From assembly GCF_900115085.1 (NCBI RefSeq), contig NZ_FOVF01000001.1, forward strand, positions 186,001 to 250,000: a stretch of 64,000 nt of DNA, in the 5' to 3' direction. The DNA is from Dokdonella immobilis. GTDB taxonomy: Bacteria; Pseudomonadota; Gammaproteobacteria; Xanthomonadales; Rhodanobacteraceae. Below the pieces are notes generated by a model. The model was not told the origin of the DNA. It made no database searches and saw only the letters and a program-made list of their open reading frames with translations. A program made the translations under genes and the position numbers. Positions 26,786-40,500 of this stretch are shown piece after piece; within the stretch, counting starts at the first letter, position 1; each line of letters begins with the position of its first letter.

Positions 26786-29164
26786 CTACCCCCGCAACTT
26801 CGCATTGTAACCAGTCGCCAGAGCGGAGACCGCCAGATCGACGCACTGATCCGCGTCCTGATCCGTTAGGGTGCGTGAACGGTCCTGCAAAATCAAGCCC
26901 ATAGCGAGACTTCTGACACCATTTCCGAGATTCGGCCCGGCGTATCGATCGAACAGCATGAGGTCGACGAGGCGCTCGCCCACGGCTGCCTGGATCGCTG
27001 CCGCGATCTCCGCAAATGGGATGTCGTCGGCGAGAACCACGGCGATGTCACGCCGCAGCGAAGGGAATCGTGAGACCGGCCGGGCTGTCGGCACGCTGCG
27101 CCGGGTCGTGGCTTCCAGCTCGAGTTCGAAGACGTAGACGTCCTCGTCGAGGTCGAGCGTCTTTTGCAGTCGCGGATCGAGCTGGCCCACCCAGCCGACC
27201 CGGCTGTCGCCGCGCCAGACGGTCGCCGCCCGCCCCGGATGCAGCCAGCCGGGGCCACCCAGATCGAATCGGAATTCCCGGGCATCGGCACCGGTCAGCT
27301 CGAGCATCGAGACCAGATCGCCCTTGATATCGAAGAAGTCGATCTTGCGGCGCGGCTCGGCCCATTGCTCGGCGGATGCATCGCCGCTCGCGACGCCGGC
27401 AATCCGTTCGATTTCGGCCGGGACGCCGTCGCGCATCTGATAGCTGCGACCAAGCTCGAACAGACGCACGCGCTGCTGCTGGCGCTTGCGGTTGTTGTCC
27501 AGTGCGGCAACCAGGCCCGGCAGCAAACTGGTCCGCATGACCGCCATCTCGGCCGACAGCGGATTGGCCAGTGCGATCGGCGCCTCATCCAGGCCCCAGC
27601 TGCGCAGCAATTCGGCCTCTACAAACGCGTAGCAGATCGCTTCGGCGTAGCCACGGCTGGCGAGTTGCTCGCGGATCCGGTTGGCGGCGACCCGGCTTTC
27701 GGGAATGGCGGCGGGCGTGATTTCGCCACGCGGCGCCTGCACGGGCACCCTGGCGTAACCGTGGATGCGCGCCACTTCCTCGATCAGGTCCTCCTCGATG
27801 GCGATATCGAAGCGGGCCGAAGACGGTATCGCCTTCCAGCCCTGTGCCGCCTCCGCAACCTGCATGCCGAGGGAATCGAGGATGCATGCGACCTCGGCAT
27901 CGGCCACGTCGTGGCCGAGAATCCGGCGCAGGCGGTCGCGACGCAGAGTGACCTCGACCCGCTTCGGCAAATGCTCCCGGGCAACCGTTTCGGTCAGCGG
28001 ACCGGCATCACCACCGGCGATGTCGATCAGCAGCGCGGTGGCCCGCTCGATCGCCTGGCGCGGCAGCTCGGCATCAACGCCCCGCTCGAAGCGGTGCGAG
28101 GCGTCCGTATGCAGACCCAGACGGCGCGCCCGGCCGCTGATGCAGGCGGGGGAAAAATGGGCCGCCTCGAGGAAGACATCGACCGTCGCATCGGTGACAC
28201 GGGTTTCATGACCGCCCATGATGCCGGCCAGCGCGACCGCCTTGTCGCGGTCGGCGATGACCAGGAAGTCCTCGTCGAGCGCGACCGTGCGCTCGTCGAG
28301 CAGCTTGAGCGATTCGCCACGGCTCGCCCGCCGCACGACCAGCGGGGCCGCCAGGGTCTGCGCGTCGAACGCATGCATCGGCTGCCCGGTCTCGATCATC
28401 ACGTAGTTGGCGATGTCGACCAGCACGCTGATCGGGCGAATGCCGGAGCGGCGCAGACGATCCTTGAGCCACTGCGGCGTGGCAGCCATGGCATCGAGAC
28501 CACGCACGAGACGACCGCAATAGCGCGGGCAGTCAGCCGGCGCGGCCAGCTCGACCGGAAGCGTGTCGGCAAGCGAGGGCGCTACGGCAGGAATCTGCGC
28601 AATCCTGGGTTTCGATCCGAATTCCGCCGCCACTTCCCGAGCCAGGCCGTACATGCCGAGGCAGTCGGGTCGATTGGGCGTGAGCCCAAGCTCGATCGCT
28701 GCATCGGGGAAACCCATGCACTCGGCCAGCGATCGGCCGACGACCGCGTCCGCCGCCAGCTCGAACAGGCCGTCCGCATCCGCATCGAAACCGAGCTCGC
28801 GACCCGAACACAGCATGCCGTTCGATTCGATCCCGCGCAGCTTGGCCGCCTTGATCGTGATCTCGCCGACGCGCGTGCCGACCGTAGCCAGCGGAGCCTT
28901 GAGGCCAACCCGCGCATTCGGCGCACCGCAGACGATCTGCAGCGGATCGCCGCTACCGATGTCGACGCGGCAAACCTTGAGCTTGTCGGCATCCGGATGC
29001 CGATCGGCGGCGATGATTTCGCCGACGACCACGCCATCCAGGGCAGCGCCGAGAACCTCGACGCCCTCGACCTCGAGCCCGCTCATGGTCAGGCGCTCGA
29101 CGAGTTCGTCCCGCCCTGCCGGGATATCGACCAGTTCGCGTAGCCAGTTTTCGCTGAATTTCAT
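26786..29164 (-). CDS. pheT: phenylalanyl-tRNA synthetase beta subunit
   Basis: A 792-residue PheT, the usual length. It opens [14 protein letters not shown], followed by the tRNA-binding (EMAP-like) domain with [15 protein letters not shown]. The B3/B4 editing region lies around residues 200-390, and B5 includes [14 protein letters not shown]. The C-terminal ferredoxin-like anticodon-binding domain contains [14 protein letters not shown]. It forms the alpha2-beta2 enzyme with PheS. The ATG at 29164 has no Shine-Dalgarno sequence; an inverted-repeat element ends eight bases before it. An open frame running on upstream overlaps pheS in another frame and is not coding. Confidence 0.97.
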   Translation of the reverse strand: MKFSENWLRELVDIPAGRDELVERLTMSGLEVEGVEVLGAALDGVVVGEIIAADRHPDADKLKVCRVDIGSGDPLQIVCGAPNARVGLKAPLATVGTRVGEITIKAAKLRGIESNGMLCSGRELGFDADADGLFELAADAVVGRSLAECMGFPDAAIELGLTPNRPDCLGMYGLAREVAAEFGSKPRIAQIPAVAPSLADTLPVELAAPADCPRYCGRLVRGLDAMAATPQWLKDRLRRSGIRPISVLVDIANYVMIETGQPMHAFDAQTLAAPLVVRRASRGESLKLLDERTVALDEDFLVIADRDKAVALAGIMGGHETRVTDATVDVFLEAAHFSPACISGRARRLGLHTDASHRFERGVDAELPRQAIERATALLIDIAGGDAGPLTETVAREHLPKRVEVTLRRDRLRRILGHDVADAEVACILDSLGMQVAEAAQGWKAIPSSARFDIAIEEDLIEEVARIHGYARVPVQAPRGEITPAAIPESRVAANRIREQLASRGYAEAICYAFVEAELLRSWGLDEAPIALANPLSAEMAVMRTSLLPGLVAALDNNRKRQQQRVRLFELGRSYQMRDGVPAEIERIAGVASGDASAEQWAEPRRKIDFFDIKGDLVSMLELTGADAREFRFDLGGPGWLHPGRAATVWRGDSRVGWVGQLDPRLQKTLDLDEDVYVFELELEATTRRSVPTARPVSRFPSLRRDIAVVLADDIPFAEIAAAIQAAVGERLVDLMLFDRYAGPNLGNGVRSLAMGLILQDRSRTLTDQDADQCVDLAVSALATGYNAKLRG

Positions 29165-29171
29165 GGTTGAA

Positions 29172-29310
29172 GAGCCGGGATTCGGGATTCGGGATTCGGG
29201 ATTGGTTACAGCAAGGGATTCGGGATTGGAGATTCGGGATTCGTAAGGGCAGCACGAGCGCGCAATGTCGCTTTTTCGAATCCCCAATCCCGAATCCCCA
29301 ATCCCGGCTC
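29172..29310. repeat. GGGATTC-type inverted-repeat element between pheS and pheT
   Basis: A left block of GGGATTC units begins GAGCCGGGATTCGGGATTC, and a right block ending in AATCCCGGCTC is its inverse. The intervening sequence contains further GGGATTGG units. The element fills the whole pheS-pheT gap. It shares ends and internal sequence with the copy at 34222-34318. Confidence 0.85.
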
Positions 29311-30384
<1,074 letters not shown>

Positions 30385-30418
30385 TCAGTGGCGACGCAGA
30401 TCCTGCGTCGACAGCGGA

Positions 30419-30778
30419 TCACGCAGCCAGAGCGGCCTTCGCCTTGTCCGCGAGAGCGCCAAACGCCGCGATGTCATGGATGGCGAGGTCGGCAAGCACC
30501 TTGCGATCGACATTGATGTTGGCCTTCTTGAGGCCATTCATCAGGCGGCTGTAGCTCAGCCCGTACATGCGCGCGCCGGCGTTGATGCGGACGATCCACA
30601 ATGAACGGAACTGGCGCTTGCGCTGCTTGCGACCGATATAGGCGTACTGCAGGGCCTTGATGACGGCCTGCTTGGCGACGCGATAGACCTTGCGGCGAGC
30701 GTTGTAATAGCCCTTCGCGCGGGAAAGCAGCTTCTTGTGCCTGCGGTGGGCGGTGACGCCACGTTTTACTCGTGCCAT
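30419..30778 (-). CDS. rplT: 50S ribosomal protein L20
   Basis: A 119-residue L20: [56 protein letters not shown] and [18 protein letters not shown]. It binds 23S rRNA early in assembly and, in E. coli, represses its own operon. It lies 13 bases after rpmI in the infC-rpmI-rplT order. Confidence 0.98.
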   Translation of the reverse strand: MARVKRGVTAHRRHKKLLSRAKGYYNARRKVYRVAKQAVIKALQYAYIGRKQRKRQFRSLWIVRINAGARMYGLSYSRLMNGLKKANINVDRKVLADLAIHDIAAFGALADKAKAALAA

Positions 30779-30791
30779 GGGTCAGTCCTCC

Positions 30792-30989
30792 TTACAGGTA
30801 CGGCAGCATGCGGGTGACTCGGCCAGCATCTTCCGCTCGCACATGGTTCGTGCCGCGGAGGTTGCGCTTACGCTTGGTCGACTTCTTGGTCAGGATATGG
30901 CTCTTGAATGCGTGGCCGCATTTGAACTTGCCTGACGCGGTCTTGCGGAACCGCTTGGCAGCGGCCCGGTTGGTTTTCATCTTGGGCAT
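30792..30989 (-). CDS. rpmI: 50S ribosomal protein L35
   Basis: A 65-residue L35, [20 protein letters not shown] through [16 protein letters not shown]. The 143-base gap between infC and rpmI is where the L20-responsive operator sits in E. coli. The gap contains no gene; I cannot draw a specific pseudoknot from the sequence. Confidence 0.98.
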   Translation of the reverse strand: MPKMKTNRAAAKRFRKTASGKFKCGHAFKSHILTKKSTKRKRNLRGTNHVRAEDAGRVTRMLPYL

Positions 30990-31132
30990 GGGCCCAACTC
31001 CTTTTGTGGTTTTCGTTACTGGCCCGAGCGACGGCGATCGCCGTTCTTTCCATCCTGCTCGATCCGGTGTGTATGACCCGGATTCCCGGGCCTCTCCTCA
31101 TTCGCCGCCGGATCGCTCCGCCGGCAAAAATC

Positions 31133-31654
31133 CTACTTGTTCTTCTTCGGCGCGATCATCATGACCATCAAGCGGCCTTCCATGCGCGGGTATTGCTCGA
31201 TCACCGCCTCTTCGGCGATATCCGCCGCGATCTTCTTGACCATGGCGTCGCCGAGTTCCTGGTGCGCCATTTCGCGACCGCGGAAGCGGATGGTGATCTT
31301 GACCTTGTCGCCCTCGTCGAGGAAGCGGCGCAGATTGCGCAGCTTGATCGCGTAGTCGCCAACGTCGGTGGTCGGACGGAACTTCAGTTCCTTGATCTCG
31401 ACCTGCTTCTGTTTTTTCTTTGCCGCATGCGCCTTTTTCTGCGCATCGAACTTGAACTTGCCGAAATCCATGATCCGGCAAACCGGCGGATCGGCCGTAG
31501 GCTGGATCTCGACCAGGTCCAGCCCGAGCTCTCCGGCCATCTCCAGGGCCTCGTCGCGCGAAAGAACGCCTACCTGTTCTCCGTCTGCGCCGATGACTCG
31601 TACCCGCGGGACGCGAATTTCGGTATTCCTGCGGTTTGCTTTTTCGGTTGCGAT
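31133..31654 (-). CDS. infC: translation initiation factor IF-3, ATC start codon
   Basis: A 173-residue IF-3. The N-terminal domain reads [20 protein letters not shown], the linker [20 protein letters not shown], and the C-terminal domain ends [11 protein letters not shown]. The first ATG in frame (31540) would remove 38 conserved residues, and no GTG, TTG or CTG-type start lies between it and an in-frame stop, except ATC at 31654. That ATC has AGGAG eight bases before it. IF-3 genes are known to use rare starts (AUU in E. coli), which IF-3 itself discriminates against, giving autoregulation. It follows thrS by 42 bases. Confidence 0.95.
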   Translation of the reverse strand: MATEKANRRNTEIRVPRVRVIGADGEQVGVLSRDEALEMAGELGLDLVEIQPTADPPVCRIMDFGKFKFDAQKKAHAAKKKQKQVEIKELKFRPTTDVGDYAIKLRNLRRFLDEGDKVKITIRFRGREMAHQELGDAMVKKIAADIAEEAVIEQYPRMEGRLMVMMIAPKKNK

Positions 31655-31696
31655 ACTGCGTTCTCCTGGCGATTTCTACGATCGGGGCGCCGACGT

Positions 31697-33601
31697 TCAG
31701 GCGACGGCAGCCTCGGACTTCAGGCGCTCGGCAAAGTCACTGATCGAGAACGATCCGAGGTCTTCCCCTGAACGCGCACGCACGGCAACGGCCCCCGCCT
31801 CCTTTTCGCGGTCACCAACGACCAGCAGATAGGGAACCTTGTTAAGCGTGTGTTCGCGGATTTTATATCCGATCTTCTCGTTTCGCAAATCGGCCTCTAC
31901 CCTGAACCCTTGCGCGACAAGGGTTTGCATGGCTTCAGCGGCGAAATCGGCCTGCGCGTCGGTAATATTGAGGATTACAGCCTGAACCGGGGCCAGCCAG
32001 GTCGGGAACTGGCCGGCATGGTGCTCGATCAGGATACCGATGAAGCGCTCCATCGAGCCGACAATGGCCCGGTGCAGCATGACCGGGACGTGCCGGGCCG
32101 AATCCTCGCCGACGTATTCGGCGCCGAGACGCCCCGGCATCGAGAAATCGACCTGCATCGTGCCGACCTGCCAGGCGCGGCCCAGCGAATCGCGCATGTG
32201 GTACTCGATCTTCGGGCCGTAGAAGGCGCCCTCGCCCGGCAGTTCCTGCCATTCGACCCCCGAACTGCGCAGGGCCGTGCGCAGGGTTTCCTCGGATTTG
32301 TCCCAGATCTCGTCGGAGCCGATCCGCTTGTCCGGGCGCAAGGCGATCTTCAGGGCGATCTCGCTGAAGCCGAAATGCGCGTAGACCTTCATGGCCTGGC
32401 GGTGGAAGGCGACCACTTCGCTCTCGATCTGCTCTTCGGTGCAAAAGATATGGCCATCATCCTGGACGAAGCCGCGCACGCGCATGAGGCCGTGCAGGGC
32501 GCCAGATGGCTCATTGCGCGTGCACGAGCCGAATTCGCCATAGCGGATCGGCAAGTCGCGGTAGCTGCGCAAGCCGTGGTTGTAGACCATGACATGACCC
32601 GGGCAATTCATCGGCTTGAGCGCGTAGGTGCGCTTCTCCGACTCGGTGAAGAACATGTTGTCCTTGTAATTGTCCCAGTGGCCGGTCTTTTCCCACAGGC
32701 TCTTGTCGAGGATCTGCGGGCACTTGACCTCGTGATACCCCGATTCCCGGTAGACCTGGCGCATGGTCTGCTCGACGACCTGCCAGATCTGCCAGCCCTT
32801 CGGGTGCCAGAACACCAGGCCCGGCGCCTCTTCCTGCATGTGGAACAGGTCGAGCTGCTTGCCGAGCTTGCGATGGTCGCGCTTTTCGGCTTCCTCGATG
32901 CGCAGGATGTAGGCAGCGAGCTGCTTCTTGTCAGCCCAGGCCGTCCCGTAGATGCGCTGCAGCTGCTCGTTCTTGGCATCGCCACGCCAGTAGGCGCCGG
33001 AAATGCGGGTCAGCTTGAAGGCCTTGAGGAATCGCGTGTTCGGCACGTGCGGGCCGCGGCACATGTCGACGTATTCCTGATGATAGTAGAGGCCCATCGC
33101 CTTCTCGTCGGGCATGTCCTCGATCAGGCGCAACTTGTAGTCCTCGCCGCGGGCCATGAACTCCGCGATCACCTCGTCACGCGGCTTGACCCGCTTGATC
33201 ACGTCGTATTCGGTTTCGATCAGCTCGACCATGCGCTTTTCGATGGCGGCGAGGTCCTCCGGCGTGAACGGGCGCTGGTACCAGATGTCGTAGTAGAAGC
33301 CTTCCTCGATGACCGGACCGATGACCATCTTGGCATCGGGAAACAGCTGCTTGACCGCATGCCCAACCAGATGCGCGCAGGAATGGCGGATGATCTCGAC
33401 GCCCTCCTCGTCCTTCGGCGTGATGATCTGCAACTTCGCGTCATGCTCGATGCGATCGCTGGCGTCGACCAGCCGGCCGTCGACCTTGCCGGCCACCGTG
33501 GCCTTGGCCAGGCCGGCGCCGATCGAGGCCGCGACGTCGGCGATACTGACCGCGCCTTCGAACTGGCGGACGCTGCCGTCGGGGAGAGTGATGTTGATCA
33601 T
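31697..33601 (-). CDS. thrS: threonyl-tRNA synthetase
   Basis: A 634-residue ThrS of normal length. It has an N-terminal TGS domain ([16 protein letters not shown]) and an editing domain with the HxxxH site in [12 protein letters not shown]. The class II core shows [23 protein letters not shown] and [20 protein letters not shown], and the C-terminal anticodon-binding domain ends the protein. It is upstream of infC-rpmI-rplT in a conserved order. The leader contains a strong terminator 25 bases upstream of the start and a short threonine-rich frame before that, suggesting attenuation. Confidence 0.97.
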   Translation of the reverse strand: MINITLPDGSVRQFEGAVSIADVAASIGAGLAKATVAGKVDGRLVDASDRIEHDAKLQIITPKDEEGVEIIRHSCAHLVGHAVKQLFPDAKMVIGPVIEEGFYYDIWYQRPFTPEDLAAIEKRMVELIETEYDVIKRVKPRDEVIAEFMARGEDYKLRLIEDMPDEKAMGLYYHQEYVDMCRGPHVPNTRFLKAFKLTRISGAYWRGDAKNEQLQRIYGTAWADKKQLAAYILRIEEAEKRDHRKLGKQLDLFHMQEEAPGLVFWHPKGWQIWQVVEQTMRQVYRESGYHEVKCPQILDKSLWEKTGHWDNYKDNMFFTESEKRTYALKPMNCPGHVMVYNHGLRSYRDLPIRYGEFGSCTRNEPSGALHGLMRVRGFVQDDGHIFCTEEQIESEVVAFHRQAMKVYAHFGFSEIALKIALRPDKRIGSDEIWDKSEETLRTALRSSGVEWQELPGEGAFYGPKIEYHMRDSLGRAWQVGTMQVDFSMPGRLGAEYVGEDSARHVPVMLHRAIVGSMERFIGILIEHHAGQFPTWLAPVQAVILNITDAQADFAAEAMQTLVAQGFRVEADLRNEKIGYKIREHTLNKVPYLLVVGDREKEAGAVAVRARSGEDLGSFSISDFAERLKSEAAVA

Positions 33602-33625
33602 GGGATTCGGGACTCCGGAAAAACA

Positions 33626-33647
33626 AAAGGGCGCCGAAGCGCCCTTT
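33626..33647 (-). terminator. intrinsic terminator in the thrS leader
   Basis: On the minus strand AAAGGGCGC-TTCG-GCGCCCTTT forms a nine-pair stem with a TTCG loop, followed by TGTTTTTCC. The thrS ATG lies 25 bases downstream. It either ends the tRNA-Val transcript or acts as an attenuator for thrS. Confidence 0.8.
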
Positions 33648-33676
33648 GTCTTGTGCGTGCTTCGCGTCGATTCGGT

Positions 33677-33751
33677 TCAGTGGGCGGAAGTTCGCGTCAT
33701 GGTGATCGTGTTCTTTGGAACTACGGCTCCGTCTGAGTGCCACTGATGCAA
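33677..33751 (-). CDS. possible threonine-rich leader peptide of thrS
   Basis: A frame from TTG 33751 (24 residues), or from ATG 33700 (seven residues), ends at 33677. The end reads NTITMTRTSAH: four threonines within seven residues, the kind of run used in transcription attenuation. It stops 30 bases before the terminator stem. CGAAGC in the interval can pair with GCTTCG of the terminator. No convincing ribosome site is visible, so this is tentative. Confidence 0.3.
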   Translation of the reverse strand: MHQWHSDGAVVPKNTITMTRTSAH

Positions 33752-33808
33752 CTGGATTGCGCGATGCGGGTGTCCATTGGAACACGCGACGAGCGCGAAA
33801 ACGCTTCA

Positions 33809-34019
33809 TCGCTTCGCCGGGCGGTCCTTCGTTACCGGCCTGGAGCGGAAAAGCCAACAGGCTTCTTTGCCACTCCCGCCTTTCCTTCCTTACCTGCCAG
33901 AAGCGAAAAGCCGACATGCCATTTCGCTTCGCCGGGCGTTCCTTCGTTACCGGCCTGAAGGCCAAGAGCCGACATGCTTCTTTCGCTTCGCCAAGCGTTC
34001 CTTCGTTACCGGCGATTGT
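33809..34019. repeat. tandem repeat of about 58-60 bases next to tRNA-Val
   Basis: Three full units and one partial, with the shared text GCTTCGCCGGGCGTTCCTTC, GTTACCGGCCTGAAG and GCCGACATGCTTCTTTCG. Units begin near 33813, 33871, 33927 and 33987; the second is the most diverged. The last unit abuts the 3' end of tRNA-Val. Together with the leader hairpin this accounts for the thrS-tRNA gap; no protein gene is supported. Confidence 0.75.
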
Positions 34020-34094
34020 TGGTGGGCGCGACAGGGATCGAACCTGTGACCCCTACCATGTCAAGGTAGTGCTCTACCGCTGAGCTACGCGCCC
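34020..34094 (-). tRNA. tRNA-Val (anticodon GAC)
   Basis: A 75-base cloverleaf with encoded CCA. The acceptor is GGGCGCG/CGCGCCC. The D arm contains AGCTCAGCGGTAGAGC, the anticodon arm is CTACC-TTGACAT-GGTAG with anticodon GAC, and the T arm is AGGTTCGATCC. Confidence 0.97.
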
Positions 34095-34221
34095 CTGAAT
34101 ACGGGGCCGCGGAGATTAACCGAGTCTGCGGCGGGGCACAAGCCGGGGGCGCCACTTCAGCGTGAAATTGGACGCGACCGGAAGAAACTTCGCCGGTCAC
34201 CGGACTCCGGCTTCGACCCCG

Positions 34222-34318
34222 GCCGGGATTCGGGATTCGGGATTGGGGATTCGGAGAAGCCGGAGCAATGCGAATTGCCGCTCTTGCGAATCCCTAATCC
34301 CCAATCCCGAATCCCGGC
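34222..34318. repeat. 97-base GGGATTC palindromic element downstream of uvrB
   Basis: The left arm 34222-34253 (GCCGGGATTCGGGATTCGGG...) and right arm 34287-34318 are 32-base inverted repeats with two mismatches. The loop includes GCAATGCGAATTGCCGC. It lies three bases beyond the uvrB stop and could act as a transcript end or mRNA-stabilising hairpin. Confidence 0.9.
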
Positions 34319-34321
34319 TTC

Positions 34322-36358
<2,037 letters not shown>

Positions 36359-36589
36359 GAAGTCTCCAGGGATGGCAGCGGATTCTACGCGGCCTGTCAC
36401 CGCAACCAGGAATGACGCCGGCGGAACGTCCAATCTCGTAGCCGGCGTCCGCGCTTTCAAGCCGTGCGCAGGAATCGAACTACAGGAACAATCGACAATT
36501 TCCTACAAGAGCACGCAACGTTCTCCCATCGCCGCGGCCGGTGGCGATTCCTAGCATGAGTCCCGACCCGCCGCTTCCGGATCCCGACC

Positions 36590-37147
36590 ATGCCCACGCC
36601 TCGCCGCCGCTGCACCGGTGTCACCCTGATCGAGCTGCTGATCGTCGTCTCGATCATCGCCGTCCTCGCAACGATAGCCACGCCCACGCTGGGCAACCTC
36701 CGGCAGGCCGGCGCCTCGCGTTCGGCGCGCAGCGCGTTGGCGGTCGCCATCAACCAGGCCCGCATCAGTGCCGCCACGCACAGGAAGACCGTCGTCGTCT
36801 GCCCCTCGTCGGATCAGTCCAGTTGCGAGCACAGCACGCGCTGGCAAGGCGGCTGGCTGGTCTATTTCGATGACAACCGCGACAACCAGCATGACGACAA
36901 CGAAACCGTGATCGCGGCAAGCCAGGCCCAGCCCCGTGGCCTGGGCATGCTCAGCAGCAGCGGACGCTACCGCATCCGCTACCAGGCCGACGGCACCTCC
37001 GACGGCAGCAATCTGACCATTACCGTTTGCGATCGACGCGGACCGGCCGAGGCGCGGGCCCTGGTCATCAACAATTCGGGCCGCCTGCGCAGCGGCACGC
37101 CGACGGCCGCCCAGGCAAGCGCCGCCTGCGCCGCGATCGATACCTGA
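36590..37147 (+). CDS. GspH/FimT-family pseudopilin
   Basis: A 185-residue protein with a type IV prepilin signal: a short basic leader, then G-VTLIELLIVVSIIAVLATIA, with the Glu at +5 of the mature protein. A globular part follows with the GspH/FimT pattern, including VVVCPSSDQSSCEH with paired cysteines, WQGGWLVYFDDN and a C-terminal ITVCDRRGPAEARALVINNS. It would be a minor pilin in type IV pilus or type II secretion initiation complexes. It stands alone here; other minor pilins are not within the window. It is divergent from uvrB. Confidence 0.9.
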   Translation: MPTPRRRCTGVTLIELLIVVSIIAVLATIATPTLGNLRQAGASRSARSALAVAINQARISAATHRKTVVVCPSSDQSSCEHSTRWQGGWLVYFDDNRDNQHDDNETVIAASQAQPRGLGMLSSSGRYRIRYQADGTSDGSNLTITVCDRRGPAEARALVINNSGRLRSGTPTAAQASAACAAIDT

Positions 37148-37161
37148 ACGAATTGCGGGGC

Positions 37162-37190
37162 TTGACGATCCGGTTCCATCCCGCGAAAAT
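37162..37190 (+). promoter_or_regulatory. sigma-70 promoter of tRNA-Asn
   Basis: TTGACG at 37162-37167 and GAAAAT at 37185-37190 are separated by 17 bases and lie about ten bases before the tRNA 5' end, so almost no leader is predicted. Confidence 0.6.
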
Positions 37191-37200
37191 GCGCGGCTCC

Positions 37201-37277
37201 GCCCGAATAGCTCAGCTGGTTAGAGCACTTGACTGTTAATCAGGGGGTCGTTGGTTCGAGTCCAACTTCGGGCGCCA
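37201..37277 (+). tRNA. tRNA-Asn (anticodon GTT)
   Basis: A 77-base cloverleaf with encoded CCA. The acceptor is GCCCGAA/TTCGGGC. The anticodon arm is CTTGA-CTGTTAA-TCAGG with anticodon GTT, and the T arm contains TTGGTTCGAGTCC. Confidence 0.97.
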
Positions 37278-37283
37278 GACTTC

Positions 37284-37314
37284 AAAAAGGCCGCGAGCAA
37301 TCGCGGCCTTTTTT
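37284..37314 (+). terminator. intrinsic terminator of tRNA-Asn
   Basis: AAAAAGGCCGCGA pairs with TCGCGGCCTTTTT around GCAA, ending in a T-run. It lies six bases after the tRNA CCA. The following 211 bases to the RND gene hold no recognisable gene. Confidence 0.9.
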
Positions 37315-37525
37315 GTTGTGTCCTCCACCAGTCTCTCCGTCGCGAAAGCGCATTCCATCTCGCCCGGTCGCCGGGTCCCGCCCCCAGCGTTCGTCTTGCG
37401 GCATCCCCTGTGCAGCTCCACGGGGAAGCAGGGAGCGGGCATGTCGGAAGTAACCCTCGTGACCTTTGCCGCATCCAGGTAGGAAGACCACCGGCGCATG
37501 CTGGTGATACCTCGGAGGACCCGCC

Positions 37526-40500
37526 ATGCGGCTGATCGATGCATCGATTCGAAATCCGATCGCCGTTGGCGTCGTCGTCCTGCTGATCTGCCTGTTCGGG
37601 GCCATGAGCCTCGGCCGGCTGCCGCTGCAGCTGTTCCCCGACATCGAACGACCCAATATCTCTATCTTTACCGGCTGGCGCGCGGCCTCGCCCGAGGAAA
37701 CCGAGGCGGAATTGCTCGAGCCGCAGGAGCAGGTCCTGCAGGGTCTGCCGGGCGTCGAGGAGATCGAGGGCAACGCCAATACCGGTGGCAGTTTCATCAA
37801 CCTTACCTTCGCCATCGGCACCGACATGCGCTCGGCCCTGGTCGACGTGATCGGACGCATGAACCGCGTGCGGTCGCAGCCAGCCGATGCCGACCGACCG
37901 ATCATCCAGCTCGGCGGCGGCCAGAACGACTCCAACGACTCGTTGTCGTGGTTTTTCGTGCAACTGCTGCCGGGGACCGAGGGTCCGATCGAGAACCACC
38001 GTAGTTACATCGAGGATGTGATCCGTCCGCGCATCGAATCGGTGCCGGGGGTAGCCTCGGTCAACGTCAACTCCGGGCCACCCGACGACCTGCGCATCAC
38101 AGTGGATCTCGCCAAGGCCGCGGCCTTCGGCATCGGCATCCCGGAAATCGCCCAGCGCGCGACCCGGGCGAGCGACGTCTCGGCGGGGCAGATCGGACTC
38201 GGCCGCCAGCAATACACCCTTCGATTCACCGGGCGCTACAAGGCCGACGACCTCGGTGACCTGGTCCTGGCCTGGCGCGACGGACGCCCGATCAAGCTCG
38301 GCGACGTCGCCACGATCGAGAAGCGACCGCCTGACCAGCAGTTCTTCGTCTACCAGAATGGCAACCCGGCGATCGGCCTGCAGGTACTGCGCTCGCCGGG
38401 CGCCAACGTGCTCGGCACGCTCGAACAGGTCAAGAAGGTCGTAGCCGAGCTTCGCGATGGTGAACTGAAGTCGCACGGACTCGGCATCGAGCAGAGCTAC
38501 GACTCCTCGCTGTTCATCCACCGCGCGGTCAACCTGCTGACCGAGAACCTGATCATCGGCGCCCTGCTCGCCCTCGCCTGCGTCTGGTGGTTCATGCGCG
38601 ACTGGCGCGCCACCCTGCTGATCGCCGTGGCGATACCGGTTTGCCTGCTGGCTACGTTCGGCGCGCTTGACCTCGGTGGTCGCACGCTCAACGTGATTTC
38701 ACTGGCCGGCCTGGCCTTCGCGGTCGGCATGGTCGTCGAAGGCGCGATCGTCGTATCCGGCAACATCATCCGGCTCAAGGAAGGCGGCATGACCCCGATC
38801 GAGGCCGCCCGGACCGGCACCCGCGAAGTGGTGCCGGCGCTGATCGCCTCGACCGTGACGACCATTGCGGTCTTCCTGCCCGTACTCTTCCTGCGCGATG
38901 TCGAAGGACAGATCTTTGCCGATCTTGCGCTGACCATCTCGATCGCCGTTGCGCTTTCGATCGTGGTCGCGATCACGGTCCTGCCGGCCGCGGCCGGTGG
39001 CTGGCTCAAGGCCAAGAAGCTCAAGTCCGGCTATGGTGATGGCTGGCCGGCGCTGACCGACCGCATCCTGCGCTGGACCGACAACCGACCCAAGCAGCTC
39101 GGCTGGATCATGGCCCTGCTGGTGATGCCGCTGGTGGCCTGCTGGATTTTCCTGCCCAAGCTCGATTACCTGCCGCCGGTCAAGCGCGCGGCCATCGATG
39201 CGTTCTTCAGCTTTCCACCGGGCATGAGCCCCGAAGTCGTCAACCGGGAAATCGGCGACAAGCTGATCGAGCGGCTGCAACCCTACATGAAGGGTGAAAA
39301 GCAGCCGGCGCTGAAGAACTACTACATCTGGTTGTGGCCTGGCGGTGGCACCATCGGCGCCCGCGTCGTCGACGAGTCGCGCATCGGCGAACTCGAAACG
39401 ATCATGCGCGACGAGATCACCCAGGGCTTCCCCGATACGCGCGCCTTCGCCACCGAAGGCGAACTGTTCGGCGGTGTCGGCGGATCAGCCCGGTCGGTCG
39501 CGATCCATCTGCAAAGCGACGACACCAAGGCGCTCAATCGTGTCGCCGAGGAAGGCCGTCGGCTGCTCGAGCAGAAGTTCCCCGGGGCCAATGTGCAAGC
39601 CAATCCGAATACCGACCAGACCTCGCTCGAGTTGCGCGCGATCCCGGACGATCGGCGTATCGCGGAAGCCGGTTGGGACCGAGCCGCGGTCGGTACCATC
39701 GTGCGCACGCTGGGCGACGGCGCCTGGCTCGGTGAATATTTCGACGGACAGAACCGGCTGCCGATCATCCTGCGCGCCGACAGGCGCGAGACGGCCGAAG
39801 CCCTGGCCGAAGCGCCGCTGGTCACGCCGGATGGCCGGATCGTGCCGCTGGGCGACGTGATCCGCCTCGAAACCGCCATGGGCCCCGGCCAGATCCGCCG
39901 GCTCGACCATCGCCGCACGGTCACCCTGACCATGGATCCGCCGCAGACCCTTTCGCTCGAGGATGCCCTCGCGACCCTGCAGAACGAAGTGCTTCCCGTG
40001 CTCGAAGCGAAACTGCCCGCAGGCGCGAATATCCGCATGGCCGGCAGCGCCGATCGCCTGCAGACGATCACCGCAACCATGGCGAAGAATTTCGGCCTGG
40101 CCCTGCTCGTCCTGTTCCTGCTGATGGCCGCGATGTTCCGCTCCGTGCGCGATTCGCTGGTCGTCGTGCTGACCGTGCCGGTGTCGCTGGTTGGCGGCAT
40201 CATCGGCCTGCGCGTGCTCGGCCTGATCGCCTTCCAGCCGCTGGACCTGCTGACCATGATCGGCTTCATCATGATGGTCGGCATCATCGTCAATCACTCG
40301 ATCCTGCTCGTCGACCGCACACGCATCGCCCAGAATCAAGGCTTCAGCCTCGAGGAATCGATCGGCCAGGCCATGAACCAGCGCCTGCGGGCGATCCTGG
40401 CCAGTACCCTCACCGGCGCTCTCGGTGCCCTGCCGATGGCGGTCAATCCGGGTCCCGGCAGCGTCATCTACCGGGGACTGGCGGCAGTCATCGTCGGTGG

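Noticed and set aside
33809-34019. Tandem repeats next to tRNA-Val read as a phage attachment site
   Set aside because: The repeat unit contains no copy of the tRNA 3' end, and no integrase gene is in the window.
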